From: Actinopolymorpha pittospori
Lineage (GTDB): Bacteria > Actinomycetota > Actinomycetes > Propionibacteriales > Actinopolymorphaceae
Direction of reading: 5' to 3'
Assembly: GCF_014873875.1 (NCBI RefSeq)
Contig: NZ_JADBEM010000001.1
Location: 7,068,001 to 7,132,000, forward strand
Length of the DNA stretch: 64,000 nucleotides
The translations under genes were made by a program, and so were the position numbers. Of this stretch, positions 1 to 8,334 are shown piece by piece. Each line of letters begins with the position of its first letter. The stretch's first letter is position 1. The notes beneath the pieces were generated by a model. That model was given only the letters and a program-made list of their open reading frames with translations. It was not told the origin of the DNA and ran no database searches.

Positions 1-1
1 G

Positions 2-1213
2 TTTGTGATTCCCAAGCAGCGAGTGTGGGAGGCGTATCGAAGGGTCGCGGCGAACAAAGGCGCCGCCGGGGTGGATGGGCAGTCGATCGAGGACTTCGAG
101 AAGGACCTGCGGAACAACCTCTACAGGATCTGGAATCGAATGTCGTCGGGGACCTACTTTCCGCCACCGGTGCTTCAGGTGGACATCCCCAAAGCCGACG
201 GTGGGACCCGGACCCTCGGGTTGCCGACGGTGGCCGACCGGGTGGCGCAGACGGTGGTCGCGATGACGCTGGAGCCCCGAACCGAGTCGATCTTTGTGAA
301 CGACTCATACGGGTACCGGCCGGGTAAGTCGGCGCTGGATGCGGTGGCCGCGTGCCGCCAACGGTGCTGGAAGAAAAGCTGGGTGATCGACCTCGATCTT
401 CAGAAATTCTTCGATACGGTGCCGTGGGAACTGATGGTCAAGGCGGTGCGGGCCAACATCACCCAGGAGCAGCGGTGGGTGGCCGCGCCGATGCAGACCC
501 ACGACGGAGCCGTGATCGAGCGAGACCGAGGAACCCCGCAAGGGTCAGCGGTCTCGCCGGTGCTCGCCAATCTGTTCATGCACTATGCATTCGACACGTG
601 GCTGGCGCGCGAATTCCCGACGGTGGAGTTCGAACGTTATGCCGACGACGCAATCGTGCACTGTGCCACCAAGCGGCAGGCCGAAACGGTCCTGGCCGCG
701 CTGAAAGAGCGGACGGAACAGGTCGGCGTCCGGCTGCATCCGGACAAGACCAAGATTGCGTACTGCAAGGACGAGAGTCGGCGAGGCGATCATGAACACA
801 CCTCGTTCGTCTTTCTGGGGTACGAGTTCCGGGCACGATCGTTGAAAGGCAAGGACGGGCGAATGCACGTCAGATTCACGCCTGCGGTCAGCCCGAAAGC
901 TCTCAAGGCAATGGGAGGGGTGGTCCGCTCTTGGCGGCTCCACCTGCGCACAGGAACAGACCTGAACGAACTGGCCAAACAGATCAACCCGATCGTGGCG
1001 GGCTGGATGAACTACTACGGCCGATACAACAGGTCGGAGATATATCCCCTGCTACGACGCATCAACACCTACCTGATGCGATGGGCGCGACGGAAGTACA
1101 AGCGGTTGCGTGCCTGGAAACGCCTGTGGCGCTGGTGGTCCGGGATCGTCGATCGAGATCCGGGGCTGTTCAGGCACTGGTCATGGGAGCGCATGTCGTC
1201 TGGGTATCGATGA
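2..1213 (+). CDS. ltrA: group II intron reverse transcriptase/maturase (5' truncated by window edge)
   Basis: This is the intron-encoded protein that helps splice the intron RNA and copies it into DNA at the target. Visible are the reverse-transcriptase motifs, including the ERYADDAIVHC active site (YADD) near residue 218 of the fragment, GTPQGSAVSPVLANL upstream of it, and a C-terminal maturase domain (WMNYYGRYNRSEIYPLLRRI). No HNH endonuclease domain follows, so it is of the En-minus type. The full-length copies are 481 codons; about 79 N-terminal codons lie outside the window here. The stop codon lies 3 nt before domain V, as is usual for introns whose ORF occupies domain IV. Confidence 0.95.
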   Translation, partial: FVIPKQRVWEAYRRVAANKGAAGVDGQSIEDFEKDLRNNLYRIWNRMSSGTYFPPPVLQVDIPKADGGTRTLGLPTVADRVAQTVVAMTLEPRTESIFVNDSYGYRPGKSALDAVAACRQRCWKKSWVIDLDLQKFFDTVPWELMVKAVRANITQEQRWVAAPMQTHDGAVIERDRGTPQGSAVSPVLANLFMHYAFDTWLAREFPTVEFERYADDAIVHCATKRQAETVLAALKERTEQVGVRLHPDKTKIAYCKDESRRGDHEHTSFVFLGYEFRARSLKGKDGRMHVRFTPAVSPKALKAMGGVVRSWRLHLRTGTDLNELAKQINPIVAGWMNYYGRYNRSEIYPLLRRINTYLMRWARRKYKRLRAWKRLWRWWSGIVDRDPGLFRHWSWERMSSGYR

Positions 1214-1216
1214 GAA

Positions 1217-1283
1217 GAGCGGAGTGAGCCGAGAGGTTCACGCTCCGTTCTGTGGGAGCCCCGGGGTGAAACTCCTCGGGGCC
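1217..1283 (+). ncRNA. group II intron domains V and VI
   Basis: Domain V is 34 nt (1217-1250): GAGCGGAG pairs with CTCCGTTC, and the distal hairpin TGAGCC-GAGA-GGTTCA has a GNRA tetraloop. Domain VI follows with a 9-bp stem (GCCCCGGGG with CCTCGGGGC around TGAAACT). These are the catalytic hairpin and the branch-point hairpin. Confidence 0.9.
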
Positions 1284-1290
1284 ACCCGAC

Positions 1291-1901
1291 TCACCAAGCT
1301 GGCAGGCCCGGCGAAGTGGACCTACTACTACCTGTACGTGATCCTGGACATCTTCTCCCGCTACCCGGTCGGCTGGATGGTGGCCTCCGCAGAGTCCGCG
1401 ACCCTGGCCGAGCGGCTGATCGCCGAGACGGTCCGCAAGCAGCAGGTCGACCGCAACCAGCTCACCTTGCACGCCGACCGGGGCGCCTCGATGGCCTCCA
1501 AACCGGTCGCGTTCCTGCTCGCCGACCTGGGGGTCACCAAGAGCCACAGCCGGCCGCACTGCTCCAACGACAACCCCTACTCCGAGGCGCAGTTCAAGAC
1601 CCTGAAGTACCGGCCCGACTTCCCCGACCGGTTCGGCTGCATCGAGGACGCCCGCGTGTTCTGTGACCGGTTCTTCGGCTGGTACGCCCACGACCACCGC
1701 CACTCCGGGATCGGTCTACATACCCCCGCAGACGTCCACCACGGCCGTGCTCACACCGTCCGCGAGGCCCGCAGTCGGGTCCTCGATGCCGCCCACGCAG
1801 CACACCCCGAACGGTTCGTCCGCAAGCCACCCCAGCCACCGAAACTGCCCGCCGCGGCATGGATCAACAAACCCCAGGACAAGGAAGAACCGACTCAGTA
1901 A
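1291..1901 (+). CDS. IS3-family transposase OrfB, 3' exon (copy 1)
   Basis: This is the second half of an integrase-fold DDE transposase. It continues from the codon split by the intron (GAC A / TC ACC, giving D-I-T-K). It carries the second Asp in LHADRGASM and the Glu in NDNPYSEAQFKTLKY; the first Asp lies upstream of the intron, outside the window. It differs from the copy at 32403-33013 at only a few residues (GASM versus GPSM, AHDH versus AHEH). An uninterrupted frame starting at 1110 runs through the intron end, but that part is not transposase-like. Activity would require intron splicing or an unspliced partner. Confidence 0.9.
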
Positions 1902-1914
1902 TTGCTTCAAGAAC

Positions 1915-1934
1915 GTGTCTCAGAAAGGTTGACA
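1915..1934 (+). repeat. IS3 copy 1 right terminal inverted repeat
   Basis: GTGTCTCAGAAAGGTTGACA is the same terminal sequence found (inverted) at 32370-32389. It marks the outer end of the IS3-family element. Confidence 0.85.
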
Positions 1935-1955
1935 GACATCCCAAGTCGAAAGTTG

Positions 1956-3176
1956 TCAAGCAGCGACTTGTTCCGTGCGATGTGACCATGCGGTCGCTTC
2001 GTCGTACGTGGTGCCGGTCCTGAGGCAGCCGTGCAGGATGCCGACCAGCCGGTTGGCGAGCTGGCGGACGGCGGCGTGGTGGCCGAGGCCGCGGGCTCGC
2101 TGCTGGTCGTAGTAGGCGCGGGAACCGGGCGAGCAGATCATCGCGGCGTAGGCCTGGCGGCCGAGCGCGTCGATGAGGCGGTCGTTGTGGACGTATCTGG
2201 CCGTGACGACATGCTTCCTGCCGGAGGCGCGGGTGATCGGGCTGGTCCCGGCGTAGTTCTTGCGGGCTTTGGCGCTGGCGTAGCGGTCGGGGTCGTCACC
2301 GAACTCGGCAAGCACCCGGGCACCGAGGATCATGCCCAGACCGGGCTGAGACACGATGATCTCAGCGTCCGGGTGCCGCCCAAAATGTGCTTCCACCTGC
2401 TCCTGCATGCTCTTGATCTGCTCATTCAGCGTGGTCAGGATGGCCGCTTGGGCGCGGACGGTGGCTGAGTAGGCCGACGTCACGATGGCCGGCTGACCGA
2501 GCTGCTCGGCGCGCAGCGCCGCCCGGATCTTCTGGGCCTTGTCGGCCACATGGTGGCGACGGGCCCGCTTGAGCGCCGCGGTGATCTGGGCGGTCGTCAA
2601 CCGGGCCGCCGAGTCCGGGTCGGGCGCCTTGGCCAGCAGTTCGAGAGCATCAGCTCCGGCCAGATCACCGAACGCGGCCAGGGCAGAGGGAAAGAACTCC
2701 CGCAGCGCGTGCCGCAGCCGCAGCATGTGACGGTTACGTTCCCAGATCAACGTCTTGTGCGCCCGGGCGACCACCTTGATCGCCTCGGCCTCAGCGGTGT
2801 CCCCGGCAACCGGCCGTAGCTGGTGATGCTGCAGGCGCACCATGTCGGCGATGGTGTGGGCATCGGCGGGATCGCTCTTGGCCCCCGACACCGACGTACT
2901 CTCCCGGAACCGGGCAACCTGCAGCGGGTTGATCGCATAAACCCGGTAGCCGGCCGCGATCAGCGCCTGCACCCACGGGCCCCTGTCGGTCTCGATCCCG
3001 ATCACGACCTGGTCGGCCTCGGCGTTCTCATCCAACTGCCGCCCGATCAACTCGTGCAGCCGTGCGATCCCAGCAATGCCCTCCTCCAGCCGGGCCTTGG
3101 CCAGCCCTCGCCCCTGCACGTCCTGCAATTCGACGTCGTGATGATCCTCAGCCCAGTCGTCCCCGACGAACAGCAC
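1956..3176 (-). CDS. IS110-family transposase (DEDD recombinase)
   Basis: This 406-residue protein is a full-length IS110/IS116/IS902-type recombinase. The N-terminal RuvC-like domain shows the acidic residues in GDDWAEDHHD, GIETDRGPWV and KSDPADAH. The C-terminal domain contains QPGLGMILGARVLAEFGDD and the NYAGTSPITRASG segment carrying the nucleophilic Ser region. The start is GTG preceded by GGGAGAA. In this family the protein works with a structured bridge RNA encoded in the non-coding end, here upstream of the gene. It looks intact, unlike the paralogues at 24 kb and 52 kb. Confidence 0.93.
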   Translation of the reverse strand: MLFVGDDWAEDHHDVELQDVQGRGLAKARLEEGIAGIARLHELIGRQLDENAEADQVVIGIETDRGPWVQALIAAGYRVYAINPLQVARFRESTSVSGAKSDPADAHTIADMVRLQHHQLRPVAGDTAEAEAIKVVARAHKTLIWERNRHMLRLRHALREFFPSALAAFGDLAGADALELLAKAPDPDSAARLTTAQITAALKRARRHHVADKAQKIRAALRAEQLGQPAIVTSAYSATVRAQAAILTTLNEQIKSMQEQVEAHFGRHPDAEIIVSQPGLGMILGARVLAEFGDDPDRYASAKARKNYAGTSPITRASGRKHVVTARYVHNDRLIDALGRQAYAAMICSPGSRAYYDQQRARGLGHHAAVRQLANRLVGILHGCLRTGTTYDEATAWSHRTEQVAA

Positions 3177-3179
3177 CTG

Positions 3180-3415
3180 TTCTCCCGTCCTCGACAGCCA
3201 CCATCAGCAGCCCGCGGGAGAACCTCCGCAACCTAATGATCAAGTGCTCACGCCACACGACGGCGGGCACGACATCCCATCAGCGGTCCATCCTCCCGAC
3301 CACCGGCAGGGGCACGATCTGTCAATAGGACTTCATGTCCTGGCTCCGAGAGTGCTCACCTGCCGACGGCTACCGGGCACCGAGTCTGCCAGCGGCTGAC
3401 CCGGTAACTCTCATT
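3180..3415 (-). ncRNA. candidate IS110 bridge-RNA region
   Basis: There is no ORF here, yet the sequence is conserved block by block with 54656-54850, which is the upstream region of another IS110 remnant. Shared blocks include GTGCTCACGCCAC, GCGGGCACGACATCCCATCA, GGCACGATCT and CTCATTAGG, with variable stretches between them. That pattern (conserved scaffold, variable loops) fits the bridge RNA of IS110-group elements, which lies between the left end and the transposase gene. Transcript ends and guide loops cannot be assigned from sequence alone. Confidence 0.6.
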
Positions 3416-3459
3416 AGGCTCCGAAAGGTAGCAACGATGATCGCTCGTCGAGGATCTTG

Positions 3460-4347
3460 TCACTCACGGCTCTCTGTTTCCGACCGGCGGGACGGATCCA
3501 GCATGAAGATTGCGGAGCGGATCTGGTGGGTGGCCTCGTCGAGTTCCTCGATGACGGTCTGCAACTGTTGGCGCGCGACGGCCGACTCATGTTCGGTGCG
3601 AGTGAGGGCGCCGCGTAGGTGGGTATCGAGCGCTTGGATTCGTGCGATCGTCTGCTCCCGCAGAATGGTGGCGACTCTCGCCCGGTCGGCGACGATGAGT
3701 CCGCGCTCGTGGGCCTGTCGGATAGCTAGTGCTGCCTGGCCGGCGAAGATCTCCACGAGGGACAGTTCCTTTGCCGCGATGTGTTCATGGACGGAGTCGC
3801 GTCGCCAGCCGACGATGAGCACGCCGAGGGTCTTGCCTGCCGCGATGAGGGGGAGGTACATACCAAGACCGAGGGTGACCTGTGCCTGGACCACCTGAGG
3901 TGGGAGGTCGTCTTCGAGAGTCATGTCTTCGCTGACGATGGCCCGGCCGGAGTTGATGGCGGTGAGGGCCAGGCCCTGCAGGGGCACAGTGGTTCCGCGT
4001 AGGGGCTCCAGGCCTAGACCGTCGACTGCTGCGAAGGTTCCGGTCTCATCTTGGTATGCCGAGTCGACTAACAAGATCACCGCACCGGCCGCTCCGGAGA
4101 CAGAACGTAGCTCTGCGACAACGATTCGCAATGCCTCCTCGGCGTCGATGCCGGAGACAAGTAGCTGGGTCATCTTTTGGGCAGCTCGCAGCCACTCCTG
4201 ATGGCGTTCATGGTCGGGCACGGGAGGACCCCCATCAGGGGACTTGCCATTCGAGGATGGTGTGGCGGGGTGGTCTGGTCGGAGTTGGCAGCTGCCGCCG
4301 AGGCGTTCGGCGTTGGTCTGCAGGTTGACGAGGAGACCGGCGACCAT
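3460..4347 (-). CDS. GAF-domain sensor protein, DevS/DosS-like, lacking the kinase ATPase domain
   Basis: The 295-residue protein has a GAF domain (about residues 65-205, from LRIVVAELRSVSGAAGAVILLVD to GKTLGVLIVGWRRDS). It then has a helical region ending VIEELDEATHQIRSAIFMLDP, which matches the dimerisation segment of DevS-type histidine kinases. The catalytic ATP-binding domain that should follow is absent: the frame stops soon after. It may be a truncated gene or a stand-alone redox/ligand sensor. The start is uncertain because no clear ribosome binding site is seen. A near-identical piece of its GAF domain recurs at 49599-49696. Confidence 0.75.
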   Translation of the reverse strand: MVAGLLVNLQTNAERLGGSCQLRPDHPATPSSNGKSPDGGPPVPDHERHQEWLRAAQKMTQLLVSGIDAEEALRIVVAELRSVSGAAGAVILLVDSAYQDETGTFAAVDGLGLEPLRGTTVPLQGLALTAINSGRAIVSEDMTLEDDLPPQVVQAQVTLGLGMYLPLIAAGKTLGVLIVGWRRDSVHEHIAAKELSLVEIFAGQAALAIRQAHERGLIVADRARVATILREQTIARIQALDTHLRGALTRTEHESAVARQQLQTVIEELDEATHQIRSAIFMLDPSRRSETESRE

Positions 4348-4382
4348 GGACAGTAAGTCCTCTCCTGCTCAAAGATCCTTGG

Positions 4383-5830
4383 CTATGGTCCTGATGCTAG
4401 GAGCGGTGGCCGTGCAGGTATGTGAGCGCGCTTACGTACGGGCCGGTAGATCACGCGGACCGTCGGGAGCTTCTCGGCGATCAGCAGGGCGTAGCCGAGG
4501 TTGCCGTCGGTGACGGCGGCGCGGGCCGCGGCCAACACGGCCGGGGCCGCATCCAGGTCCAACCCAACGTCGTCGAGCCGGTTCGCGGCAGTCATGCGCA
4601 GCAGGTTCAGCCGAGCCTCGATCTGGTCGATCATGCGGATCATGGCAGCATCGTGGCGCTCGGTGCGGACGGTGTGCAGGCCACCGGCGGCCAGGATCGC
4701 GGTGTATTCGGCGACCGGGCAGGCGTCGGCGATGCAGGCGATCCGCGCGGCGAGCGTGGTCAGTTCCGGTGGGAGCCGGTCGGGGGCGGCGGTGACGTCG
4801 GTGATGCCGAGGCGGCCGCCGGATTTCAGGACCCGGGCGAACTCGGATGCGGCCTGGGCCTTGTCTGGTTCGGGGGTGATCTCCTCGACGCAGCACTTCA
4901 TCAGCTGCTTGACGTTGAGGGTGTAGGGGTCCTGGAAGTCCTGTACGCCGATCATGAACGCCTTGTCGTTCAGGTCCTTCACGGCCTGGGGCAGGTCGAT
5001 CCGGCAGGCGTCCGCGCAGTCCAGTGCCTCGGCGGTTGCCCGCAGTTTCTCCTCGATGATCGCCCCGAGCTCGTGCTCGTTCAGGCCTCGTTCGACGGCC
5101 GCGACCAGGGTGACGGTCAGCCCGGCCTCCGCACAGTGGTCCAGGCCCCGCTGTTTGAACATACGCAGGTCCCAGCCCCGGATCTCCAGATGGGTGCGCT
5201 CGTCGAAGCCGTCGAACTGGAGGTAGATGTTCACCGACTTGCCCGGCACCTCGTTGCGCCTGCCGAGCTCGGCGACGAAGTTCCGGTCGGTGGCCAGGCG
5301 GATGCCGTTGGCGTTGAGGTTGACGTTCTTGATCGGGCGGGCCTGGGCTAGGTCGATGAAGTCCAGATGTGCTTGTGGATGGTGGGCTCGCCGCCGGAGA
5401 ACATCACCACCTCCGCCTCGCCCTCGCACGCCACGAAGGCGTCGAGCATCCGCGCGCACTGCTCGTGGGTGATGGAGTAGCCGTCGCTGTGGTGGCCGGA
5501 GTCGGCGAAGCAGATCGGCCAGTCCAGGTTGCAGCCGGTGTTGACCTCGATGATGCCCAGGCAGGCGTGCTGCTTGTGCTCCGGACACAGCCCGCAGTCG
5601 CTCGGGCAGCCGTCGCGCACGTCGGTCTGGAACGTCAGCGGGATCGTGCCGGGCTTGTTGAACCGGGCTGAGGACAGGTACTCCTCGGCGTCCCCGTACA
5701 CCAGGGCCTCGAACCCACCGTGATCCCGGCAGCGTTTACGCAGATAGACCTTGTTCTTGCGGATGTTGACCTGCGCGTCAATCGGCGTCTTGCACAACGG
5801 GCAGATCGACTTGGTGAACTCCACGAACAA
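4383..5830 (-). pseudogene. radical-SAM protein fused to the tail of a SAM methyltransferase, frameshifted
   Basis: The 5' half (5348-5830) encodes a radical-SAM protein of the type with an N-terminal CPLCKTPIDA zinc-ribbon-like segment. Its cluster motif reads NTGCNLDWPICFADSG, so the middle Cys of CxxxCxxC is Trp (TGG for TGC). A 1-nt loss near 5360 shifts the frame after GGEPTIHKHI; the sequence continues as DFIDLAQARPIKNVNLN in the frame ending at 4383. At KCCVEEITPE the radical-SAM homology stops abruptly. The C-terminal end of a class I methyltransferase follows (PDKAQAASEFARVLKSGG, GITDVT). An internal deletion joining two neighbouring genes explains this. Three lesions make it a pseudogene. 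Confidence 0.8.
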
Positions 5831-5853
5831 GCAGGTGCCGAGCTGATGGAACT

Positions 5854-6165
5854 GTGTGCTCGGTCACCGAACTTGCGGTTGCCCGAGTCTTACGTTCGTC
5901 TCGTGGTACGACGACTAGAGGCGGGACGACGACACCTCCACTTTCGTGTACCGCTGTGGCGACCCGCCTCGCCGCCGGCGTGGCTGGTGGGGTGGTGTGG
6001 TGGGTGCTCGGCGCCTTGGTGATCATGCCCGCCTGGCTTGGCCTGAACGAGATGATCTTCGCCATCAACGCGACGGCTTTGCAGAGTCTGGTAGGTCATC
6101 TGATCTATGGGCTGATCCTCGGCGTGGTCTACGCGCTCACCCAGGCACGGCTCGAGCGGCACTGA
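5854..6165 (+). CDS. small membrane protein, probably an N-truncated remnant
   Basis: The C-terminal 70 residues form two hydrophobic segments (VAGGVVWWVLGALVIMPAWLG and LVGHLIYGLILGVVYAL) followed by a charged tail. This matches the end of a larger family of actinobacterial integral membrane proteins whose name I cannot give. The N-terminal part is low-complexity and probably not original; a GTG at 5956 is an alternative start. No function can be assigned. Confidence 0.45.
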   Translation: MCSVTELAVARVLRSSRGTTTRGGTTTPPLSCTAVATRLAAGVAGGVVWWVLGALVIMPAWLGLNEMIFAINATALQSLVGHLIYGLILGVVYALTQARLERH

Positions 6166-6308
6166 GATGGGCCCCCGGGAGACAGGCGACCCTTAATGTG
6201 AGGCTGGAGTCGTCGTACTGTCTGATCGAAGGGTTGGCGGCACTTGGCCGTCCGGCCGGATCGGGCCCCCCGCCATGGGCGCCCGGGCGAGCCGAGGGGA
6301 CCGTGCAG

Positions 6309-7013
6309 ATGGAACGTAACGGCGCCTACCAGGACAAGCAGTGGTGCCTGTCCGAGGTGGACATCTTCTGCGACCTGTCCGCGCAGGAGATGGCCGCGAT
6401 CGCCGAGGCGGCACCGAAGAAGACCTCCGCGGCCGGTGAGCTCCTCTACACCCCGGGATCCTCGGATGAGCGGTTGTTCATTCTGAAGTCTGGCAGGGTG
6501 CGGATCTTTCGAGTCGCGGCGGACGGCCGAGCCTTGACCACCGCGATCTTGCAGCCTGGCACCGTGTTCGGGGACATGGTGCTGCTCGGTCAGCAGATGT
6601 ACGGCAACTTCGCCGAGGCCCTGGAACCGGCCGTGGTGTGTGTGATGAGCCGCGCCGACGTGCAGCGGTTCCTACTCGGCGACCCGCGGATCGCCGCCAG
6701 GATCACCCAGATCCTAGGTGCCCGGCTGACGGAGATGGAACGCCGCCTGTGCGACACCGTGTTCAAGAACGTTCCGCAACGGCTGGCATCGACGCTCACG
6801 ATGCTCGCCGGGCCGGGCCGCAGGGTCAGCCTGACCCCGACCGCGCCGGTGGTGATGCTAACCCACGAACAGCTCGCCGCACTCGTGGGAACCTCCCGAG
6901 AGACCGCCACCAAGGCCCTCAACGACCTCGCCGAACGCGGGCTGGTGCGCCTCGGGCGGGGCCGGATCACGCTGATCGACCCCGACGGTATCGCCGCGGA
7001 GTCCGGCGACTGA
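6309..7013 (+). CDS. CRP/FNR-family transcriptional regulator
   Basis: The 234-residue protein has an N-terminal cyclic-nucleotide-binding-type beta barrel (CDLSAQEMAAIAEAA to FGDMVLLGQQMYG). A long dimer helix and a C-terminal winged helix (LTHEQLAALVGTSRETATKALNDLAERGLVRLGRGRITLID) follow. The ATG at 6309 is preferred (GAGGGGAC upstream); GTG 6303 is possible. The open frame extends farther upstream without family similarity. It is followed after 13 nt by a DUF427 start with a strong Shine-Dalgarno, suggesting an original two-gene operon. The ligand is unknown. Confidence 0.9.
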   Translation: MERNGAYQDKQWCLSEVDIFCDLSAQEMAAIAEAAPKKTSAAGELLYTPGSSDERLFILKSGRVRIFRVAADGRALTTAILQPGTVFGDMVLLGQQMYGNFAEALEPAVVCVMSRADVQRFLLGDPRIAARITQILGARLTEMERRLCDTVFKNVPQRLASTLTMLAGPGRRVSLTPTAPVVMLTHEQLAALVGTSRETATKALNDLAERGLVRLGRGRITLIDPDGIAAESGD

Positions 7014-7026
7014 AAGGAGGCTCGGC

Positions 7027-7206
7027 ATGAGGATGAGAACCGTCTGGAACGGCGTGGTGCTCGCCGAAACCGACCGCACGATCGCGGTTGAGGGAAACCA
7101 CTACTTCCCGCCCGAGTCGCTGCACCTGGAGTACGTCACCAAGAGCAGGTCTCATTCGCCGTGCCCGTGGAAGGGCATCGCGGACCCCTACACCCTCACG
7201 GTCTAG
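7027..7206 (+). pseudogene. DUF427 protein, 3' truncated
   Basis: The frame opens with MRMRTVWNGVVLAETDRTIA and continues VEGNHYFPPESLHLEYV and CPWKGIADPYTLTV. This is the first two thirds of a DUF427 protein (usually about 90 residues). It has an excellent AAAGGAGG ribosome binding site. At the stop codon the sequence switches, in the same frame, to a tyrosine recombinase, so the end of the gene was lost at a recombination joint. Confidence 0.75.
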
Positions 7207-7599
7207 CGCAAGCGAGGGAAGTGGACGACCGTCCCCCTCTCCCCCATCACGTGCGAGCACCTGGAGGACTACCTCGCCGGCCGCACCGAGGGTCCTCTCC
7301 TGCTCGACGACCAGGACGTCGCCACCGACCGGTTCGACCCCGTACGCGTCTGTCGCCGGCTCGCGAACCGGGGCGGAGTCGCCAACCCCGCCAAGGTCAC
7401 CCCACACGTACTCCGCGCGTCCGCGATCACCGCGCTCCTCAACTCCGCCGCGCCCGTGCACCAGGTCCAAAGGTGGGCCGCCCACGAACAACCCAAGACC
7501 ACCATGGGCTACTACGAACGCGCGAACTCCGTACGCCGAGACGCTGCCCTCTCCGGCCGCCTGATCCAGCTCCTCGACGAATCCTCCGCCGGCCTCTGA
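7207..7599 (+). pseudogene. tyrosine recombinase, C-terminal fragment
   Basis: The fragment of 130 codons encodes the catalytic half of a phage-integrase-type recombinase. It has VTPHVLRASAITALLN (His-x-x-Arg box) and the nucleophile region TTMGYYERANSVRRDA. The first catalytic Arg region is missing, so it is inactive. It has no start of its own and follows the DUF427 stop in the same frame. Confidence 0.75.
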
Positions 7600-8035
7600 C
7601 CGCCCGGAAGTGTCGGAACCTCCCGCGATGATCCGGTGTTGAGCACCGCTCACCTCACGAACGGAAGGACACCTCATGTCGGTGACCCCACGGACCCACT
7701 AATGGCCCAGGCTCCGCGAGGCGCCTACAGGAAGAACGTCGACACCATCGCCGCGCGGCGTTGGGTGTCGGGATCGTGCATGTCGGTCGCGTCCGACTTC
7801 GTGGGCACGCTCAGGCCAGACGAACGCACTGCCCTGCTGGGACCGCCTGGTCCGCACGGAAATCCATTGGATGGTCGAGGGAGGACCGACGGCCGGCGCG
7901 GTGACGCTCGCGGAGTCGCTGGCCGCGACGCCCGGCGACGTCGCTGGGGCGCTGCGCCGCTACGAGCAGACCCACCGGAAGCTGGTGGCGCCGAAGCAGT
8001 GCAACGTCGCACGGGCCGGCGAGGCGTCCGAATCC
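7600..8035. other. remnant stretch with a probable FAD-monooxygenase fragment
   Basis: No intact gene is seen. On the plus strand around 7880-7990 the frame AGAVTLAESLAATPGDVAGALRRYEQTHRK resembles the C-terminal part of FAD-dependent monooxygenases. Both sides run into unrelated sequence. Confidence 0.35.
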
Positions 8036-8332
8036 TCACGGCTTCCTGAAGATGTCGTGCGTACCGATCCGACGCCAGATCACGTGAGGCTCACCTTGAT
8101 GGAACTCAGGACCGTACTGCCAGGTAGCCCGACCAATCGGGGCAAACGATATCTCCCACACCTCTCCCGGCGCACCCTGCACACGCTTGACCCGAAGCCC
8201 TCTCCGGAACCCGCGCCCGCTCGACAGGCCACCCCTGAACTCACGAACGGCGCGGCGGAACAGCTCCCGGTCAGCTACATCCAGGCGCTTTCGCCCGCGC
8301 CGAGGCCAACGAACCCGAGGCCCGGGAGGCAC
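8036..8332 (-). CDS. small protein with toxin-like C-terminus
   Basis: The C-terminal 75 residues (RELFRRAVREFRGGL, RVKRVQGAPGEVWEISFAP, GEPHVIWRRIGTHDIFRKP) form a compact beta-rich domain. It resembles small HigB/RelE-like proteins widespread in actinomycetes. The N-terminal 20 residues are Arg-rich and may not belong, so the start is uncertain. No adjacent antitoxin was identified with confidence, so the toxin role is inference. Confidence 0.5.
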   Translation of the reverse strand: MPPGPRVRWPRRGRKRLDVADRELFRRAVREFRGGLSSGRGFRRGLRVKRVQGAPGEVWEISFAPIGRATWQYGPEFHQGEPHVIWRRIGTHDIFRKP

Positions 8333-8334
8333 TC

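Larger units (their letters stand above)
1..1290 (+). mobile_element. group II intron, lineage A, copy 1 (3' part; 5' end outside window)
   Basis: The stretch is identical or nearly so to the complete introns at 33014-34949 (minus) and 39132-41066 (plus). It begins inside the maturase gene and ends with domain V and domain VI. The 3' end is placed at 1290 because the shared sequence stops after CCCGAC there, and the flanking sequence resumes an IS3 transposase frame (TC ACC AAG CTG). It therefore sits in the same codon of the same IS3 type as the copy at 33 kb. Confidence 0.93.
1935..3415 (-). mobile_element. IS110-family element, apparently intact
   Basis: A complete DEDD transposase is followed upstream by about 240 bp of non-coding sequence that recurs next to another IS110 remnant (54660-54850). 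The right end is placed at about 1935 because GGGATGTCT just past the stop codon is shared with the sequence after the IS110 remnant ending at 25290. The left end is placed after the shared CTCATTAGG near 3418. Ends are approximate, since IS110 elements lack inverted repeats. The element directly abuts the terminal repeat of the IS3 copy. Confidence 0.75.

Noticed and set aside
1110..1290. Coding sequence of the 263-codon frame before the intron boundary
   Set aside because: The part before 1291 lies in intron domains IV-VI; only the part after the boundary is transposase.
4422..5351. Long plus-strand open frame (309 codons)
   Set aside because: It is the antisense shadow of the radical-SAM/methyltransferase sequence, with low-complexity composition and no family similarity.
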